Positions 29,728 to 41,200 of a stretch of 64,000 bases of DNA are shown piece by piece. Position numbers and translations under genes: made by a program. The notes below the pieces were generated by a model. It saw only the letters and a list, made by a program, of their open reading frames with translations, had not been told where the DNA came from and made no database searches. Positions within the stretch are counted from its first letter, which is position 1. Each line of letters opens with the position of its first letter. Source of the DNA: Tranzscheliella williamsii (taxonomy: Eukaryota; Basidiomycota; Ustilaginomycetes; Ustilaginales; Ustilaginaceae); the NCBI GenBank assembly GCA_023212725.1, contig JALBYF010000001.1, forward strand, positions 310,001 to 374,000. The letters are read 5' to 3'.

Positions 29728-31446
29728 ATGATGGACGAAGTTCGAGTCTCCGACACAGGGTCCTCCTCTGGCTCCAGCTCGGTCACGCTCGAGGAACCAG
29801 GAGCAGCTGCTCCTTTGGCACAGCCGGTCCACACTGCCCAGACACCTCCAGAGGCTTCGACATCTTCTCATACGCAGGACGAGCCTGATGAACTCATTGG
29901 CATCTCGGTCTATGCACCCTATCGCCGCACTACCATACACGATGTGTCTGCCCCGCAGATGCAAAGCCGTTCCGTCGTAGATCTGACCGGATTCTCCCCA
30001 CCGTTGCCGCGCCCGACGGTCAATGCCCGCTCCCACCCGTCAAGCCGCTCGTCGTCCCGAAGCCTTTCCGCCACTCGCGCCGCTTCGAGCCGCTCGGGCT
30101 CACCGGCAACAAGAGCGAATCTGGGCTCCGGACCACCCCTCCAAGAGCCGCTCGTGGCAGGCCGCCCCCGTTCGCACAATCGAGATCCAAGGACCAGCCG
30201 GAGCATGGCAGCGTCGCAAGCACCATGGGTCGAGCCCACATTGAGCCCCGGAGGGCGCGGGGCATTTCCCTTTCGGTCGGAAGCACCACCGTCTGCCAGC
30301 AACATCGTGGAGATAAGCAGCGATAGCTCGGACGATGAGATTGTAGCAATGCCTGCCGGGGCTGCCAACACGATACATCGCTCAGTGCAGCCAACAGATC
30401 CCAACGATGTATCTGTTGGCTATATCGAGGTGTCTAGCTTCCAGCGCGCTGCGCCACCGAGTCATACTCTCCGAGGAAGACTCGATAGGCTAGAGAGGGT
30501 GCTATCTCCACCCCAGGTCCCTGGATCTCCCGCGGAACCCCTCATCCTGAGTAGTAACGGGCGCACGCAGACTGGCAGACCGGTAGGCATCAGTGCAGAT
30601 CCTGCTACGGGTGATTTCCTGACGCGACCTATGCTGATTGTGCGGGGTGATGGACAGTGGGGAGATGGTGATGCTGACAGAACCTTGCCTCCTGATTCGC
30701 CGCAGTACGAACCTGCGAGGAACGAGAGGGGTGCGCACCCGATCACGGACCAGAGGCTTCGGTCCAGCAAGCTGGCCATGCCTACCATGTCCCCGCCGCG
30801 GTCGAAGCCGCCGCCAATCGAGCATCCGCTGCTTTCGAAATATACGTGCCCGATCTGCTTTGAGCCGCCGACGAACCTCTGCGTCACGCCGTGTGGCCAC
30901 CTCTTCTGCGGCGACTGTCTCTTCCAAGCGCTCAAGACACAGGCGATACAGCGGGGCGTGCTGGAGGAGGAGCAAGAGTCGATGATCTCGTTCGGATCAC
31001 TCTTTGCTCCGTTTGCGCCGCGTGGCACTTTCGGCGTTCCTAACGGGGCCGAAGCGGACACTGTCGGTGGAGCAGATGGACAGGGCGGCCGCGCTGCCAG
31101 AGGAGGGCGTGGACGCGGCAGCAGTGCTGCGCAAGGCGCTGCTCCACGAGCTAGGTCGAAGCCGGACCCGCTAGCGGGACACTGCCCAGTCTGCCGTGCG
31201 AAGATCAAGGGCGCCTTCAACGGCCGCGAGAAGAACGGAGTGCTCGGATTGCGCCTCACGATGGGCAAGCCGGTCGACGATCCGCGTGAGGCGACGGGCC
31301 AGTTGAAGCGGACCCGCGCCGGCACCCCTCCTGCGCCCGGTTCGCTGCCGGACGACGATAAGGTCGGCGATCGGTCGCACACGTCTGCGGCCGACAGCAA
31401 TGCGGGCACCAAGAGGAAGGCGTCATTCCTCGCCACTGACCCTTGA
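29728..31446 (+). CDS. RING-finger protein with SUMO-interacting motifs (SLX8/RNF4-like STUbL candidate)
   Basis: 572 residues from ATG at 29728, no intron. The N-terminal two thirds are disordered and carry two good SUMO-interacting motifs, SVVDLTGF (about residue 85) and NIVEISSDSSDDE (about 190), plus weaker YIEVSS and EPLILSS. The RING begins at C374: CPICFEPPTNLCVTPCGHLFCGDC, so the first six ligands are C374, C377, C389, H391, C394 and C397. The last pair (HCPVC, C486 and C489) follows only after 88 residues, an insertion rich in Gly, Arg and Ala where other RINGs have about 10-40. SIMs plus a C-terminal C3HC4 RING are the plan of SUMO-targeted ubiquitin ligases, which ubiquitinate SUMOylated nuclear proteins in genome maintenance. 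The assignment rests on architecture, not on full-length similarity. Confidence 0.75.
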   Translation: MMDEVRVSDTGSSSGSSSVTLEEPGAAAPLAQPVHTAQTPPEASTSSHTQDEPDELIGISVYAPYRRTTIHDVSAPQMQSRSVVDLTGFSPPLPRPTVNARSHPSSRSSSRSLSATRAASSRSGSPATRANLGSGPPLQEPLVAGRPRSHNRDPRTSRSMAASQAPWVEPTLSPGGRGAFPFRSEAPPSASNIVEISSDSSDDEIVAMPAGAANTIHRSVQPTDPNDVSVGYIEVSSFQRAAPPSHTLRGRLDRLERVLSPPQVPGSPAEPLILSSNGRTQTGRPVGISADPATGDFLTRPMLIVRGDGQWGDGDADRTLPPDSPQYEPARNERGAHPITDQRLRSSKLAMPTMSPPRSKPPPIEHPLLSKYTCPICFEPPTNLCVTPCGHLFCGDCLFQALKTQAIQRGVLEEEQESMISFGSLFAPFAPRGTFGVPNGAEADTVGGADGQGGRAARGGRGRGSSAAQGAAPRARSKPDPLAGHCPVCRAKIKGAFNGREKNGVLGLRLTMGKPVDDPREATGQLKRTRAGTPPAPGSLPDDDKVGDRSHTSAADSNAGTKRKASFLATDP

Positions 31447-33005
31447 TGCGCCTGGAGCGACAATTCGCCGAAGAACATCGCGCCGACTTTCTACGGCCGG
31501 CACCGGCGTTTCGGCTGTCTTACGTCGGCTGGAATGGGAGCAAGGACTTGCCCGTGCACGCTCACGTACTGTATCGCACATTATGAGGGCCTGCGTCTTC
31601 AAGTCTCGACACAACCTATGCATGCGCACACCTCTCTCTCAATTCTCCCTTCTAATAGTCAGACAGCCCGCTGCAGAACTGCGAGATGTGCTTGCCTCTA
31701 TATGAAGCAACTGTGGCAGTGATCTGATGAGCAATGGTGTGAGCAATGACAACTGTCTCGGCAAGAGCATGGCATGGAGTGGGTTGCAAAGTAGCAGCCA
31801 TCTCCAATCTCAGATTGCCATACTATATACATGTGAGTGATCTATCATCCATCTACAGTGGAGACATGGCACAGCCAACGTAACATGCTCTTGGCATGTC
31901 ACACAAGAGAGGTGGATCTGCCCCCAAGAGAAGACATCATGATGTAAAGAGTCCTTTCCTTGGCACTCACGAAGGGACACGCCGCTCTAACATGACCAGG
32001 TTGAGTATTCGCATCCACATTCACATCCACCTTCGCAATGAACGGTTGTCAATGTCACTGGCCGTCGATGGCGACAAATCCCCTTGTCTTTCTTTGATGC
32101 GTGTCAAAGGGCCGACGAACAAGGCAACACCAAGTGTAGCGACACGGCCAAGCCCCGGAACAAAGTGTTGCCTGAATGACACCAGACATTGCGCAGGAGT
32201 GGGGTCTTGCAGCACATGGCTGTTCTCCACCGTTTCGAGGACAGCCTTGTTTGCAGAGAACATTCTGCCAAACTCATATGATCTTTGGACCCTGAGCTTT
32301 GCGCAGTGTCCCAAGGCAGAGGGCACCATTGACCAACGTTTTGGCGGGCTTGAAGAGGGAAGCATAAAGTAAAAAGCTTGGCAGAGAGACCAGCGCCGAC
32401 ACGGGAGCTTCATGGGCATAGCACAGCCCCTCATGATAGCTTGCCAAGACATTCGGAGACATTATTCCCTTCCTGGCAGCTGCTGCCCTGAAAGCCTCAA
32501 GGCCCTTAAAATAGTCCCTAGCAGACCGTGATCCTTCCTTCCTCCAGGCCACGCAGCCGGGCATGGTAATCGTAATTCAATTGAATCATCACCCGGCAGC
32601 TCCACTAGGCTGGATGAGCCCAGCTAGATATCTCAAACGGACAGCTGCGCGTTGGAAATGGAAATTTCGGGGTTTGACCTTATGGAAGTACGTTACCAAC
32701 ACGGGGATCTGTGCGCGCTGATGTTGCATGGCAGGAAAGCAACGCGGACGCAACCACACGGTCGATATACGCTCTCCTCCGGATCCTGCCCTTGACTTTG
32801 ACAGTGGCCGTCTCTACCATCATCTTCTTTTCCTTCTTTCACCATTATAAGCACTCCCGTACAGCAGCGCACTTTTGTCCGTGTTGCCTCAAGTGGGTCG
32901 CTTCATTTCCACTCGGCACCGCGTCGTGTTACCGGTTCGCCTTAGACACCGATCTTACACCATCCACCGACACCAGGCCAGTGTGACGGGCGACTCTGCA
33001 GCAAG
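31447..33005. other. Intergenic region with one weak small ORF
   Basis: About 1.56 kb between the RING gene and the NCS-1 start. The only frame with some protein look is 32274-32564 on the minus strand (96 codons, starting MPGCVAWRKEG), overlapped by 32021-32452 in another frame. No homology is recognised and no splice model joins them convincingly. The last ~250 nt are pyrimidine-rich and probably the NCS-1 promoter. Confidence 0.4.
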
Positions 33006-33949
33006 ATGGGTAAGAACCAGTCGAAGCTGTCTCCCGAGCAGCTCTCAGACCTTCAGAAGAACACGTACTGTGAGTCTCCATCGTTCCCACCGCGTCAAGT
33101 TGAGGAAGGCGTAAATGCTGACGGCTCTGGGCTGGTCTGAGACCATCTCCGTTCGACGGCCTACAGTCGACAGGAAAGAGTTGCAGCAATGGTACAAGGG
33201 CTTTCTGAAGGATTGTCCGTCAGGAACATTGGACAAGCAAGAGTTTTGCCGCATCTACAAGCAGTTCTTCCCCTTTGGTGATCCATCCACGTTTGCCGAA
33301 TACGTCTTTAACGTTTTTGACGAAAACAAGAACGGCACCATCGACTTCAAGGAGTTCATCTGCGCCCTCAGTGTCACGTCCCGCGGCCGCCTCGATGAGA
33401 AGCTGCGATGGGCCTTCCAGCTCTACGACATTGATGGAGACGGCACGATCACCTACGACGAGATGCTCAGTGAGTTTTGCTACCATCGCTTGCACTTCCG
33501 TGTATTGCCCAGCAAGACTGACGGCTCACCGCTTTTGCAACCCGTGACTACTGACAGCCATTGTCAAGAGCATCTACAAGATGACCGGCCAGATGGTCAA
33601 ATTGCCAGAAGACGAGGACACGCCAGAGAAGGTGAGCTTATTGTCCGCAGAGAGGCTCTCAGTGACAAGCCTGACAAGTTCTATGGCTGACCGCCCTGTT
33701 CCAATTTTGCGTCATCGTCACAGCGAGTCGACAAGATCTTCCGTATGATGGACCGCGACAAGAACGCACAGTGTAAGTCTCGCGCCCGGCCTTTCACCAA
33801 GCCGGAGACTGACTTGGCGAGGCGAGCAGACGTACTTACTAAGCACGTCGTGTTTGCATCCTCCAGTGTCGTTCGAAGAGTTCCAGGAAGGAAGCAAGCA
33901 GGACCCAACTATTGTCCAGGCTCTCTCGCTCTACGACGGGCTCGTTTGA
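33006..33949 (+). CDS. NCS1: Neuronal calcium sensor 1 / frequenin
   Basis: Five exons: 33006-33069, 33167-33469, 33558-33631, 33724-33772 and 33867-33949, giving exactly 190 residues, the size of human and fungal NCS-1. The N-terminus [12 protein letters not shown] is an N-myristoylation signal. EF-hand 1 is degenerate (CPSG, as in the family); EF2 is [14 protein letters not shown]3 [12 protein letters not shown] and EF4 DRDKNAQLSFEE, in which the usual loop Gly at position 6 is Ala. The protein ends [18 protein letters not shown]-1/Frq1 binds and activates phosphatidylinositol 4-kinase at Golgi and other membranes in yeast; in other fungi it also affects calcium tolerance and growth. Every junction restores a conserved family segment. 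Confidence 0.96.
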
Positions 33950-34548
33950 TCCCCAATCGATGCGCTTTCTCTTTTCTCTACAGGCTTCCCATCTACGACG
34001 AGCTTCCACCGGTCCGCATCTGCTGGCTACTCCGCTTGGCCTGGCATGTCAAGGGCATCCGTTGGGCCTGTCCTATCCCCTCCGACTGTATATATCTCTT
34101 TGCGTCCGTCAGTGCCATTACTAGCTTCACATTAGCTTCCGTTGAGCTTGTAGATGCTTGTGGAGGCTAGTCGGAGCCGAATTGGGGCTGTGAACGGCGT
34201 CAAATCGGGGCTGTGAGATTATTGCAAGACATGTATGTTAAATTGGAGCAGTTTGCGCCTTCGGACAAGCGTCAGAGGGCATGGATTAATGACGCGCGGT
34301 GGGACGGAAGAGGCTTGTGAATCGAATAAGGACCAAGAACCGACTCGCCCGAAGGCACGCCAGGCGCAAGCGGCTGGGCCCGAAGCCGACCGATGCAGCT
34401 GCCCCGTCGGCTCCGCCTTCTTGCCTCCTCCGGCGAGGCCTGTGACTGTTACCTTGCACATCTCGTTGTTTCCTCTGACGCTCCGTTCTCCAACACATCA
34501 TCGCACCTGCCACAGCGATCTCCTAGCAACCCATCAGCATCGCCCACC
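33950..34548. other. Intergenic region, no gene seen
   Basis: About 600 nt between tandem genes. TATATATC at 34089-34096 lies in the presumed NCS-1 3' UTR. Nothing else is seen. Confidence 0.45.
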
Positions 34549-35773
34549 ATGCGCGCCACGCTCGTTAACCAGCTCCGGGTGCTCGTGCCCATCAAGAGGA
34601 CCATAGACTATGGTAGGTCTTGGCCGCTTTGCCGGTGCCAATGCGGGTACTGACTCCGCCGCGCCGTGTCTCGCGTCCTCTTTGCGCCTTCTGCAGCCGT
34701 CAAAATTCGTGTCGCCTCGGACGGCAAGGGCGTAGACCAGAACGTCAAGTTCAGCATGAACCCGTTTGACGAGATCGCGGTCGAAGAGGCCGTGCGTCTG
34801 CGAGAGAAGTACAAGGATGCCATTACCAAGATCGTAAGTGGGCGTGGTTGCGGCGTATCGCAGCGATGCGGGAATTGCTCGCTCGAATGCAGATCTTGCT
34901 GACGCATAATTCACGCTGGTCTGTGGCTGCTCCGATGCTGCGCAGACGGTGGTTTCGGTAGGGCCGCCCAAGGCGGCGGATGTGCTGCGCACGGCGCTGG
35001 CCATGGGCGCGGACGATGCGATCCATGTGGAAGTGCCCGACAAGGCGCCGGCGAACCCGCTGGAGCCGCTGGGCGTGTCGAAAATCCTCAAGGAGATCGT
35101 CCAGAAGGCGGGCGAGGAGGAGGAGATCGGCCTCGTCATCATGGGCAAGCAGGCGATCGACGATGACGCCTCGCAGACCGGACAGATGCTCGCCGGCCTG
35201 CTCAACTGGCCACAGGCAACGTACGCCAGCAAGATCGAATTCCTCCTTGGCAAGCCCGAAAAGGGCGCAGAGGCCCAGGTCACCCGCGAGATCGACGGCG
35301 GCCTCGGCGTCGTCAGGACCAAGCTCCCCTTCGTCATGACCACCGATCTGCGACTGAACGGTAAGTACCGCGGCGCTCACCACTCATCTACGGCTGGGTG
35401 ACGTGGATATGGGTGGTTGCTGATCTCTTGGATTGGTTGCCGTCACCCGAACGCCTGGCAGAGCCGCGCTACGCGTCGTTGCCCAACATCATGAAGGCCA
35501 AGAAGAAGCCATTCAAAAAGTACTCGCTCAAGGACCTCGGGTTGGAAGACACCATCACGCCCCGGCTGGAGATCCTCAAGGTCGCCGAGCCGCCCAAGCG
35601 AGAAGGTGGTGCCAAGGTACGTCGCCCGTCTCGATCTCTTTCCGTCTCGAAGCGGCACAGGACACTCACCCACCCCCCTCCTCGTGCATCCCCTTCCCTC
35701 GCGCATCCCTGCGCTACAGGTCGAGAACGTCGACGAGCTCATCTCCAAACTCAAAGAGGCTGGTCGCATCTAA
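34549..35773 (+). CDS. ETFB: Electron transfer flavoprotein subunit beta
   Basis: Five exons: 34549-34612, 34697-34833, 34946-35360, 35462-35616 and 35720-35773, 274 residues in total, close to the ~255-265 of human and yeast proteins. All introns are GT..AG and the junctions restore [38 protein letters not shown] and GGAK|VENVDEL. Visible features are [10 protein letters not shown] at the N-terminus, [15 protein letters not shown], the [17 protein letters not shown] block of the AMP-binding region and the ETF-beta signature around [17 protein letters not shown]. With the alpha subunit it carries electrons from mitochondrial acyl-CoA dehydrogenases to ETF:ubiquinone oxidoreductase. There is no cleavable presequence, as is usual for this subunit. 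Confidence 0.96.
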
Positions 35774-36577
35774 GGGGCCGCGAGGCCGTGCCCGCCGTAT
35801 TGCTAGCGCCCATTACCACACTCCCTTCCGCTGGTTGTCGTGGATACGTCGGCGCGGCATATGTTAGAGCAAAGTTATTATGTTGTAACCGCACAATCAC
35901 ACTGGTTGAGCAAGCTAACTACACAACCTAATCGCAAAGGCTGCTGCTGCACGCGTGTAGCTACTCTATCCCGCCGTGATCTGAAGACGGGCGCCATCGG
36001 CGATTGGCATGGTGTGGTGTTGCATCGGCGCTGCGGAGGCACGGCGGCGAAAGGAAGCTTAGCTTCACGTGACGAGGCCCGATGTGACTGTGATTACGAG
36101 TGTGAGATTGGCACGAATCGAGTCAGAGGAAAGCCTCAGGATGGAAGTGTAAGGCCGTCATCAAAGTTGACTTTGCCGACAAGCAGAGAGCTAGAAGGGG
36201 GTTCCAAGGCCTTAGAATTACTTCGAAGTACGAAGTTATAACCACAAATCAGGTCTGGACCCGTAATTCAAACTTCCAAGAATCCAGCCTGACAGTTGAA
36301 GCTCGCCCAGAAGGAAAGCTGGTGGGTATCAGATCACCGTAATCCTTGGCAAGCTGTCACGCTCATTCGTAATCAACTCTGGGTTCATATCGGCCTCTCT
36401 TCTCTCTTCTCGACCATCTACGACGCCGCGGGACACGCGCGCGAAAGAACAGCGCAGCACTGTGCTTCCTCCCGCGACGCTGCTAGCTAGCAGCAAGCTC
36501 GATTTCTAGTGCCGCCAAGCGGAGCCACCCGCCTACGTGTACGGGAGCAGAACACGGTGGAGGATAGACCTTGCAGC
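35774..36577. other. Intergenic region, no gene seen
   Basis: About 800 nt between tandem genes. It contains a small CTTCGAAG palindrome near 36221 and a segment (36248-36277) with blocks CAGGTCTGGACCC and TAATTCAAACTT that resemble, inverted, part of the 13.65-kb hairpin. No coding potential is seen. Confidence 0.4.
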
Positions 36578-38062
36578 ATGTCGTCGACAGCGCCGGCGAA
36601 AGCGGCTGCGAACGGCGCGGGAGAGCTGCATACGGCAGAGACCTTTCGGCCGCTGCTGAAGGCGCTCGCGGTGGCGGCGTCGGTGGACTCGCAGTCCGGG
36701 CAGCCGAACCACGCGACGGGCACGTCGACAATCAGCCACTGGCAGCTGCAGAAGATCCTGGAGCATCTCGCCGACCCCAATTTCACGTCGTCGAGGGAGA
36801 ACCATGCGCAGATTGGGAGCGCACTCACCTGCATCAAGTTCTGCCGGCTGGACGTGCAGGCCGAGACCTTTGCGCTTGCCGCTGGCATCTTCCTCGACTG
36901 CTGTCTCGATGTGACGGTGCCGGCGCTCGAGCAGACGCAGCACGAGTATGATCCCGATGTCCAGTACCGTGGCACGCTCGACCTCGTCGGCACCGGCGGC
37001 GACGGCAAGGACACCTTCAACGTCTCGACCACCGCCGCCATGGTCGCCGCCGGCGTCAAGGGCGTCCGCATCTGCAAGCACGGCGCCAAAGCCTCCTCGT
37101 CCACCTCTGGCTCCGCTGATCTGCTCATCAGCCTCGGCATCCCGCTGCTCTCCTTGCCCGCGTCACAGCTTCCCACGGTGCTGCGCAAGTCCAAGTTCGC
37201 CTTCCTCTTCGCACAGCTCTTCCATCCAGCGTTGGCCCCCCTCGGTCCGATACGACGGAGCCTCGGCTTCCCTACCATCTTTAACGTGTTGGGACCGCTG
37301 ATCAACCCGGCCAAGCCGGAGCGGTGCATTCTGGGTGTGCATAGCTACTACCTCGGCCGTATCTTTGCGGAGGCGCTGCGGAAGCAGGGCACCGAGCGCG
37401 CCTGGATCGTGTGTGGGCAGGAGGGGCTGGACGAGATCAGTCCCGCGGGCAGGACGGATGTGTGGCAGCTGGAGGCGGGCGAGATCCGCGAGTTTAGCGT
37501 CGAGCCGGCGGATTTTGGCCTGGACGCACATCCGCTCGCCCACGTCGGCTCGCACTCGGCCGACGAGAATGCAGCCGTCGTCCTCAAGCTCTTCTCGACG
37601 CGCGATTTGGCGGCGCTCCCAGCAGGCCCGCTCGACACGCGGCTGGCGCTGGACCCGAGCGACTTTGTCGACGCCGCGCCCGAGACCATGCTCCGCGCGC
37701 GCACTCTTCCCTCCATCCCCGCCGGCGTCCGCCTCCGCGCCCTCGCTGACTACACCCTCCTCCAGGCCGCTGCCCTGCTCTACGTAGGCGCTTACGCTCC
37801 CTCCCTCCCCGCCGCAACCCGCCTCGCCCGCGATGCCATCCAGTCCGGCTCCGCCCTCCGCGCCCTCGAATCCTTCCGCGACCAATCCACCCTCGCCATC
37901 CATGCGCACGAACAGCTCCAGGCCCACAGCGCAACCTCCGCAGAACAGCTCCACGCCGTCCAAGAGTCCCGCCGCTCCGTCGAACTCTCCGTCGCCCGCC
38001 AGGACCAGTACTCTTACCTCCCCGAGATCCGCCAGGACGCCGCCGTCGGCACCGACGACTGA
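36578..38062 (+). CDS. TRP4: Anthranilate phosphoribosyltransferase
   Basis: 494 residues from ATG at 36578; the frame is open upstream only to a GTG. The PRPP-binding glycine loop GTGGDGKDTFNVST sits at about residues 145-158, followed by VRICKHGAKASSS with the conserved KHG, then SLGFPTIFNVLGPLINPAKP, GLDEISPAG and an (E)NA-type helix. It transfers the 5-phosphoribosyl group of PRPP to anthranilate, the second committed step of tryptophan synthesis, in the cytosol as a homodimer. It is longer than most relatives (about 340-380 residues): extra residues are found around the first helices (Ser/Gly/Asn-rich), in a loop near 330-400, and in a polar C-terminal tail of about 70 residues. No intron. 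It is convergent with TPP2, 187 nt away. Confidence 0.93.
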   Translation: MSSTAPAKAAANGAGELHTAETFRPLLKALAVAASVDSQSGQPNHATGTSTISHWQLQKILEHLADPNFTSSRENHAQIGSALTCIKFCRLDVQAETFALAAGIFLDCCLDVTVPALEQTQHEYDPDVQYRGTLDLVGTGGDGKDTFNVSTTAAMVAAGVKGVRICKHGAKASSSTSGSADLLISLGIPLLSLPASQLPTVLRKSKFAFLFAQLFHPALAPLGPIRRSLGFPTIFNVLGPLINPAKPERCILGVHSYYLGRIFAEALRKQGTERAWIVCGQEGLDEISPAGRTDVWQLEAGEIREFSVEPADFGLDAHPLAHVGSHSADENAAVVLKLFSTRDLAALPAGPLDTRLALDPSDFVDAAPETMLRARTLPSIPAGVRLRALADYTLLQAAALLYVGAYAPSLPAATRLARDAIQSGSALRALESFRDQSTLAIHAHEQLQAHSATSAEQLHAVQESRRSVELSVARQDQYSYLPEIRQDAAVGTDD

Positions 38063-38249
38063 CCCCCCAACCGCACCTCCAGCGCACACTCCTCGCCCGC
38101 CGCAACACTTGTCCTGCCGGCCGTGCCAGACACAGACTGCGGTCTGTTGTTTCAGTTGTACACTTGCATCTCATGCCGTCTGCGCCACCTGCTTGCGCAA
38201 TTCACATTGTCATTGTCTTCGTCTCTCGCCTGCTGACGCTGTGCGGGGA

Positions 38250-41200
38250 TCAAAAGATCTCGTAGTCGGCGGGACTGCTCAGCTTTTGGGCGCGTTCCAG
38301 GTGGGAGGCCCAGAGAGGCCAGTTGAGTGCGCCGTGGGCGACCAGCCGGATCTCGAGCGCCTGCGCCTTCTTGAGCTCGTCGAGCGAATCCGCCGTGCCG
38401 GCGCCGAGCTCCTTGCGCAGCTTCTGCGCCGCCTGCAGCGCCAGCGCATACCGCCCGTGCAGGATCGACCAGCGGATGTACAGCTCCACGTACTCCTTCT
38501 GCTTAGTATCCGCCCCAAAATACTCGCGGTACCGCCGCCAGACCTTCTCGAGCTCGTCCGAAGACGCGCCGCCGCCAGTAGCGCCTTCTTCGACCTGGCT
38601 CATCAGCACGCGCGCCTTGCGGTTCAGCGCCAGGACCAGCGCCTTCTTCTTCTCCTCCATCTCCTTGTTGTCCTTCTTCTCTGCCTCGCTCTGTTCCGAA
38701 ACCGGTAGCTTCTGGGTGGCGATCCAGAGCTTGACCTGCGTCTCGTCCACCATGGATAGCACCTTGTCCGCCGTTGCGACCACCTCCTTACGCTGGCCGG
38801 GGTCCTTGTCGTCCGCATCCAGCACCTCGAGCTTGGTCACGAGAGCGCCAAGGAATTTCGGATACTCGTCGATCAGCTTGTCCAAGAACTCCACCTTCTC
38901 CTTCCTGTCCTTGATCTTCTTTGACGTAGCCGTAAGCAGCTCGGGAATCTCGTTCTCGTTCTTGCCCGCGTCCGTCCCGTCGCTGCCGCTCTCATCGTCT
39001 TTCTTCGCCGATGGAGGCACAATGTAACGGATTTGACCTTTGCCCTCGGATGCGAAACCGAATGTGCCAACCAGGATATCGCCAGGCTGGGCCTCCTTTG
39101 GCACAGCATCGCCCTCCAGATTCAGATCGAGGGTCAGCACGATCCTCTCGCCTGGAAGAAGCTTCAACCCGTTGAACTTGGCTGGTGGAGCCTCGGAATG
39201 CAGGTCGACATGGTTCTCGTAGAGCTTCAGTGTCGCCGCATCCGGCTTGGAAAGCTTCTGATCGACCATAAGAGTGATGTTTTTGAGGCTTTCGAGCACT
39301 GTCATGCTCTCGTTGAGCAGCTGCGCCTTGAGAATGTATTCACCCTTGGGCAGCTCGAGCTCCTTCTTGTAGACATCACCAAAATGGACACGCTTCTTAC
39401 GCAGGTCGAAAAGCTGCGTAAGTAGGGGTACGTTGGAGTCGTAGAGGTGGTTGCCAAGAGCGGGAAAAGAATAGGTGAGCTTGTTCGAATCTTCCTTGGC
39501 CGAGATCTTATAGGTAGCGACCAGCTCAAACATGTGATTACCAGAGGGCTGTACGTCTCGCGGTGTCGTCAAGGGCCTGATCTCGGACGAAGACGGTCGC
39601 AGGAAGCTTCTTCGTGTGTCGAAGGTGATGCTAGGCTTGAAGTCTTCGATGCGCACAGTGGACTGGCACTCGATCTTGGCGTGCCCTTGTCCTCCAATCA
39701 GGGTAAGCTCCTGCCGGCCGCTGGCAGGAACCAGTGTCGTCGTGATGCCATGGAATTCGATGTCAAGGTCAAGGTCAAAGGCGGACTTATTGGACCAGAA
39801 CTGGGCAGAGCAAACCTCCATCGTCATGCCACCGCGAACATTGAATTTCTTCACCACCGGTTCATTCTCTTGCAAAGCAAGGACGAAAGCCTTTTCGACT
39901 TCACTCAGACGCTGGAACGGCTCGAGCTGGACGCAGTGCAGCCAAAATCGTGCGCTGGTGCCTGGGGCCGAATGGTTTGAGCTGCGAACGGTGAGTGAGG
40001 CCCAAGTCGCACCCTCGGGAACATGGACGAAGCGGCGATTGATTTTACCAGCCTCAAATTTCGCCGTCCCGAACCTGACGGTGGGAGAAGGGAATACCTC
40101 GGGCTTGGCTATGGTAACCGGAATGTCGAACAGCTTGTGACCAGGCTTGTTAGCATCGTATGCTTCAATAAAGGCGTGATGCAGCCCTGGCTGAAGATCG
40201 GTCGGGTCGACCCTCACCTCAAAGGTACGTCCATTGCCACCAAGAAGGAGATATTCCGGCACATGTACCCATGGTTTTGTAGCCGAAAGAGCACAGCGCA
40301 GCTCCAAGTTGAAGATTTTCTCCGTCTGTTCTGGCTTGAACGTAGGTCGCACGGTGATGTTGCATTGCTGTACGGTGTACGTTTCGTTACGCTCGCGCAG
40401 GTAGATACCCCGTTTGTTCAGTCTTCCAAGCGGTTTCCCAGCTAAGGTGACCGCGACCCTGTACTCAGCATCCTGGTCGACCCGGTCCTGGTTCTCAACA
40501 AGATAGTCCCAAGCGGCATCAACGCGGATGTAAGGGACACCAAGCGGATCATTGACGTCTTTTCCAGTAACGCGGACGGCATGGAAGACGCGCGCAGGTG
40601 TCACGGGAATTTTCTGTGCTTTGAGACCTGAAAGCAGCAAAGCAATAGCACCGCAAGCGTTGGGTGAGCTCATGGAGGTGCCATTCATGAGCTGGGTGGA
40701 TTGAAGGCAATACCGTGGGATGGAAGTGATTGCCGCACCGGGAGCGTAGATAGAAACACCGCGATCGCCATCTGCTGTGGGTCCCCTGCTGCACCAGGTG
40801 GTGACACTGTCCGGCACACCCTTCTCTACCAGAGCGTACTCGGCCTTTTGCATGGCTCCGGCGTTAACGTAAGCGCCTACACTGAGAACAGCAGAGGTGG
40901 TTCCTCCGGGCTGTCCGACGGTGGTAAGAGCCGGGCCGTTGTTACCGGCACTGCTGACAAACAGAATGTCCCGCTGCCGAATGACAATATCGCGAAGAGC
41001 CTTTGCGAACGCGCCTTTGTCCTCGGCGCCAAATGCGCCGTCCTCACCGTAACTGAGATTGGCAATGTCGCACTTGGTATCAATGAGGGCCTGGGCAGCT
41101 CGTAGCATAGACTGTCCTTGCTCCATGCCGGCAAGTCGTGCATCGCCAATCTTGAGACTGACAATCTCGCAGCCAGGGGCCACACCATTCAGTTCAGGTT

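Noticed and set aside
34534..35343. 269-codon minus-strand frame opposite ETFB
   Set aside because: It is a shadow of the ETFB exons on the other strand and runs across their introns; the ETFB model is fixed by family conservation at every junction.
37163..38174. Long minus-strand frames opposite the 3' half of TRP4
   Set aside because: Gly/Arg/Ala-rich antisense products of GC-rich codon usage in TRP4, without any domain.
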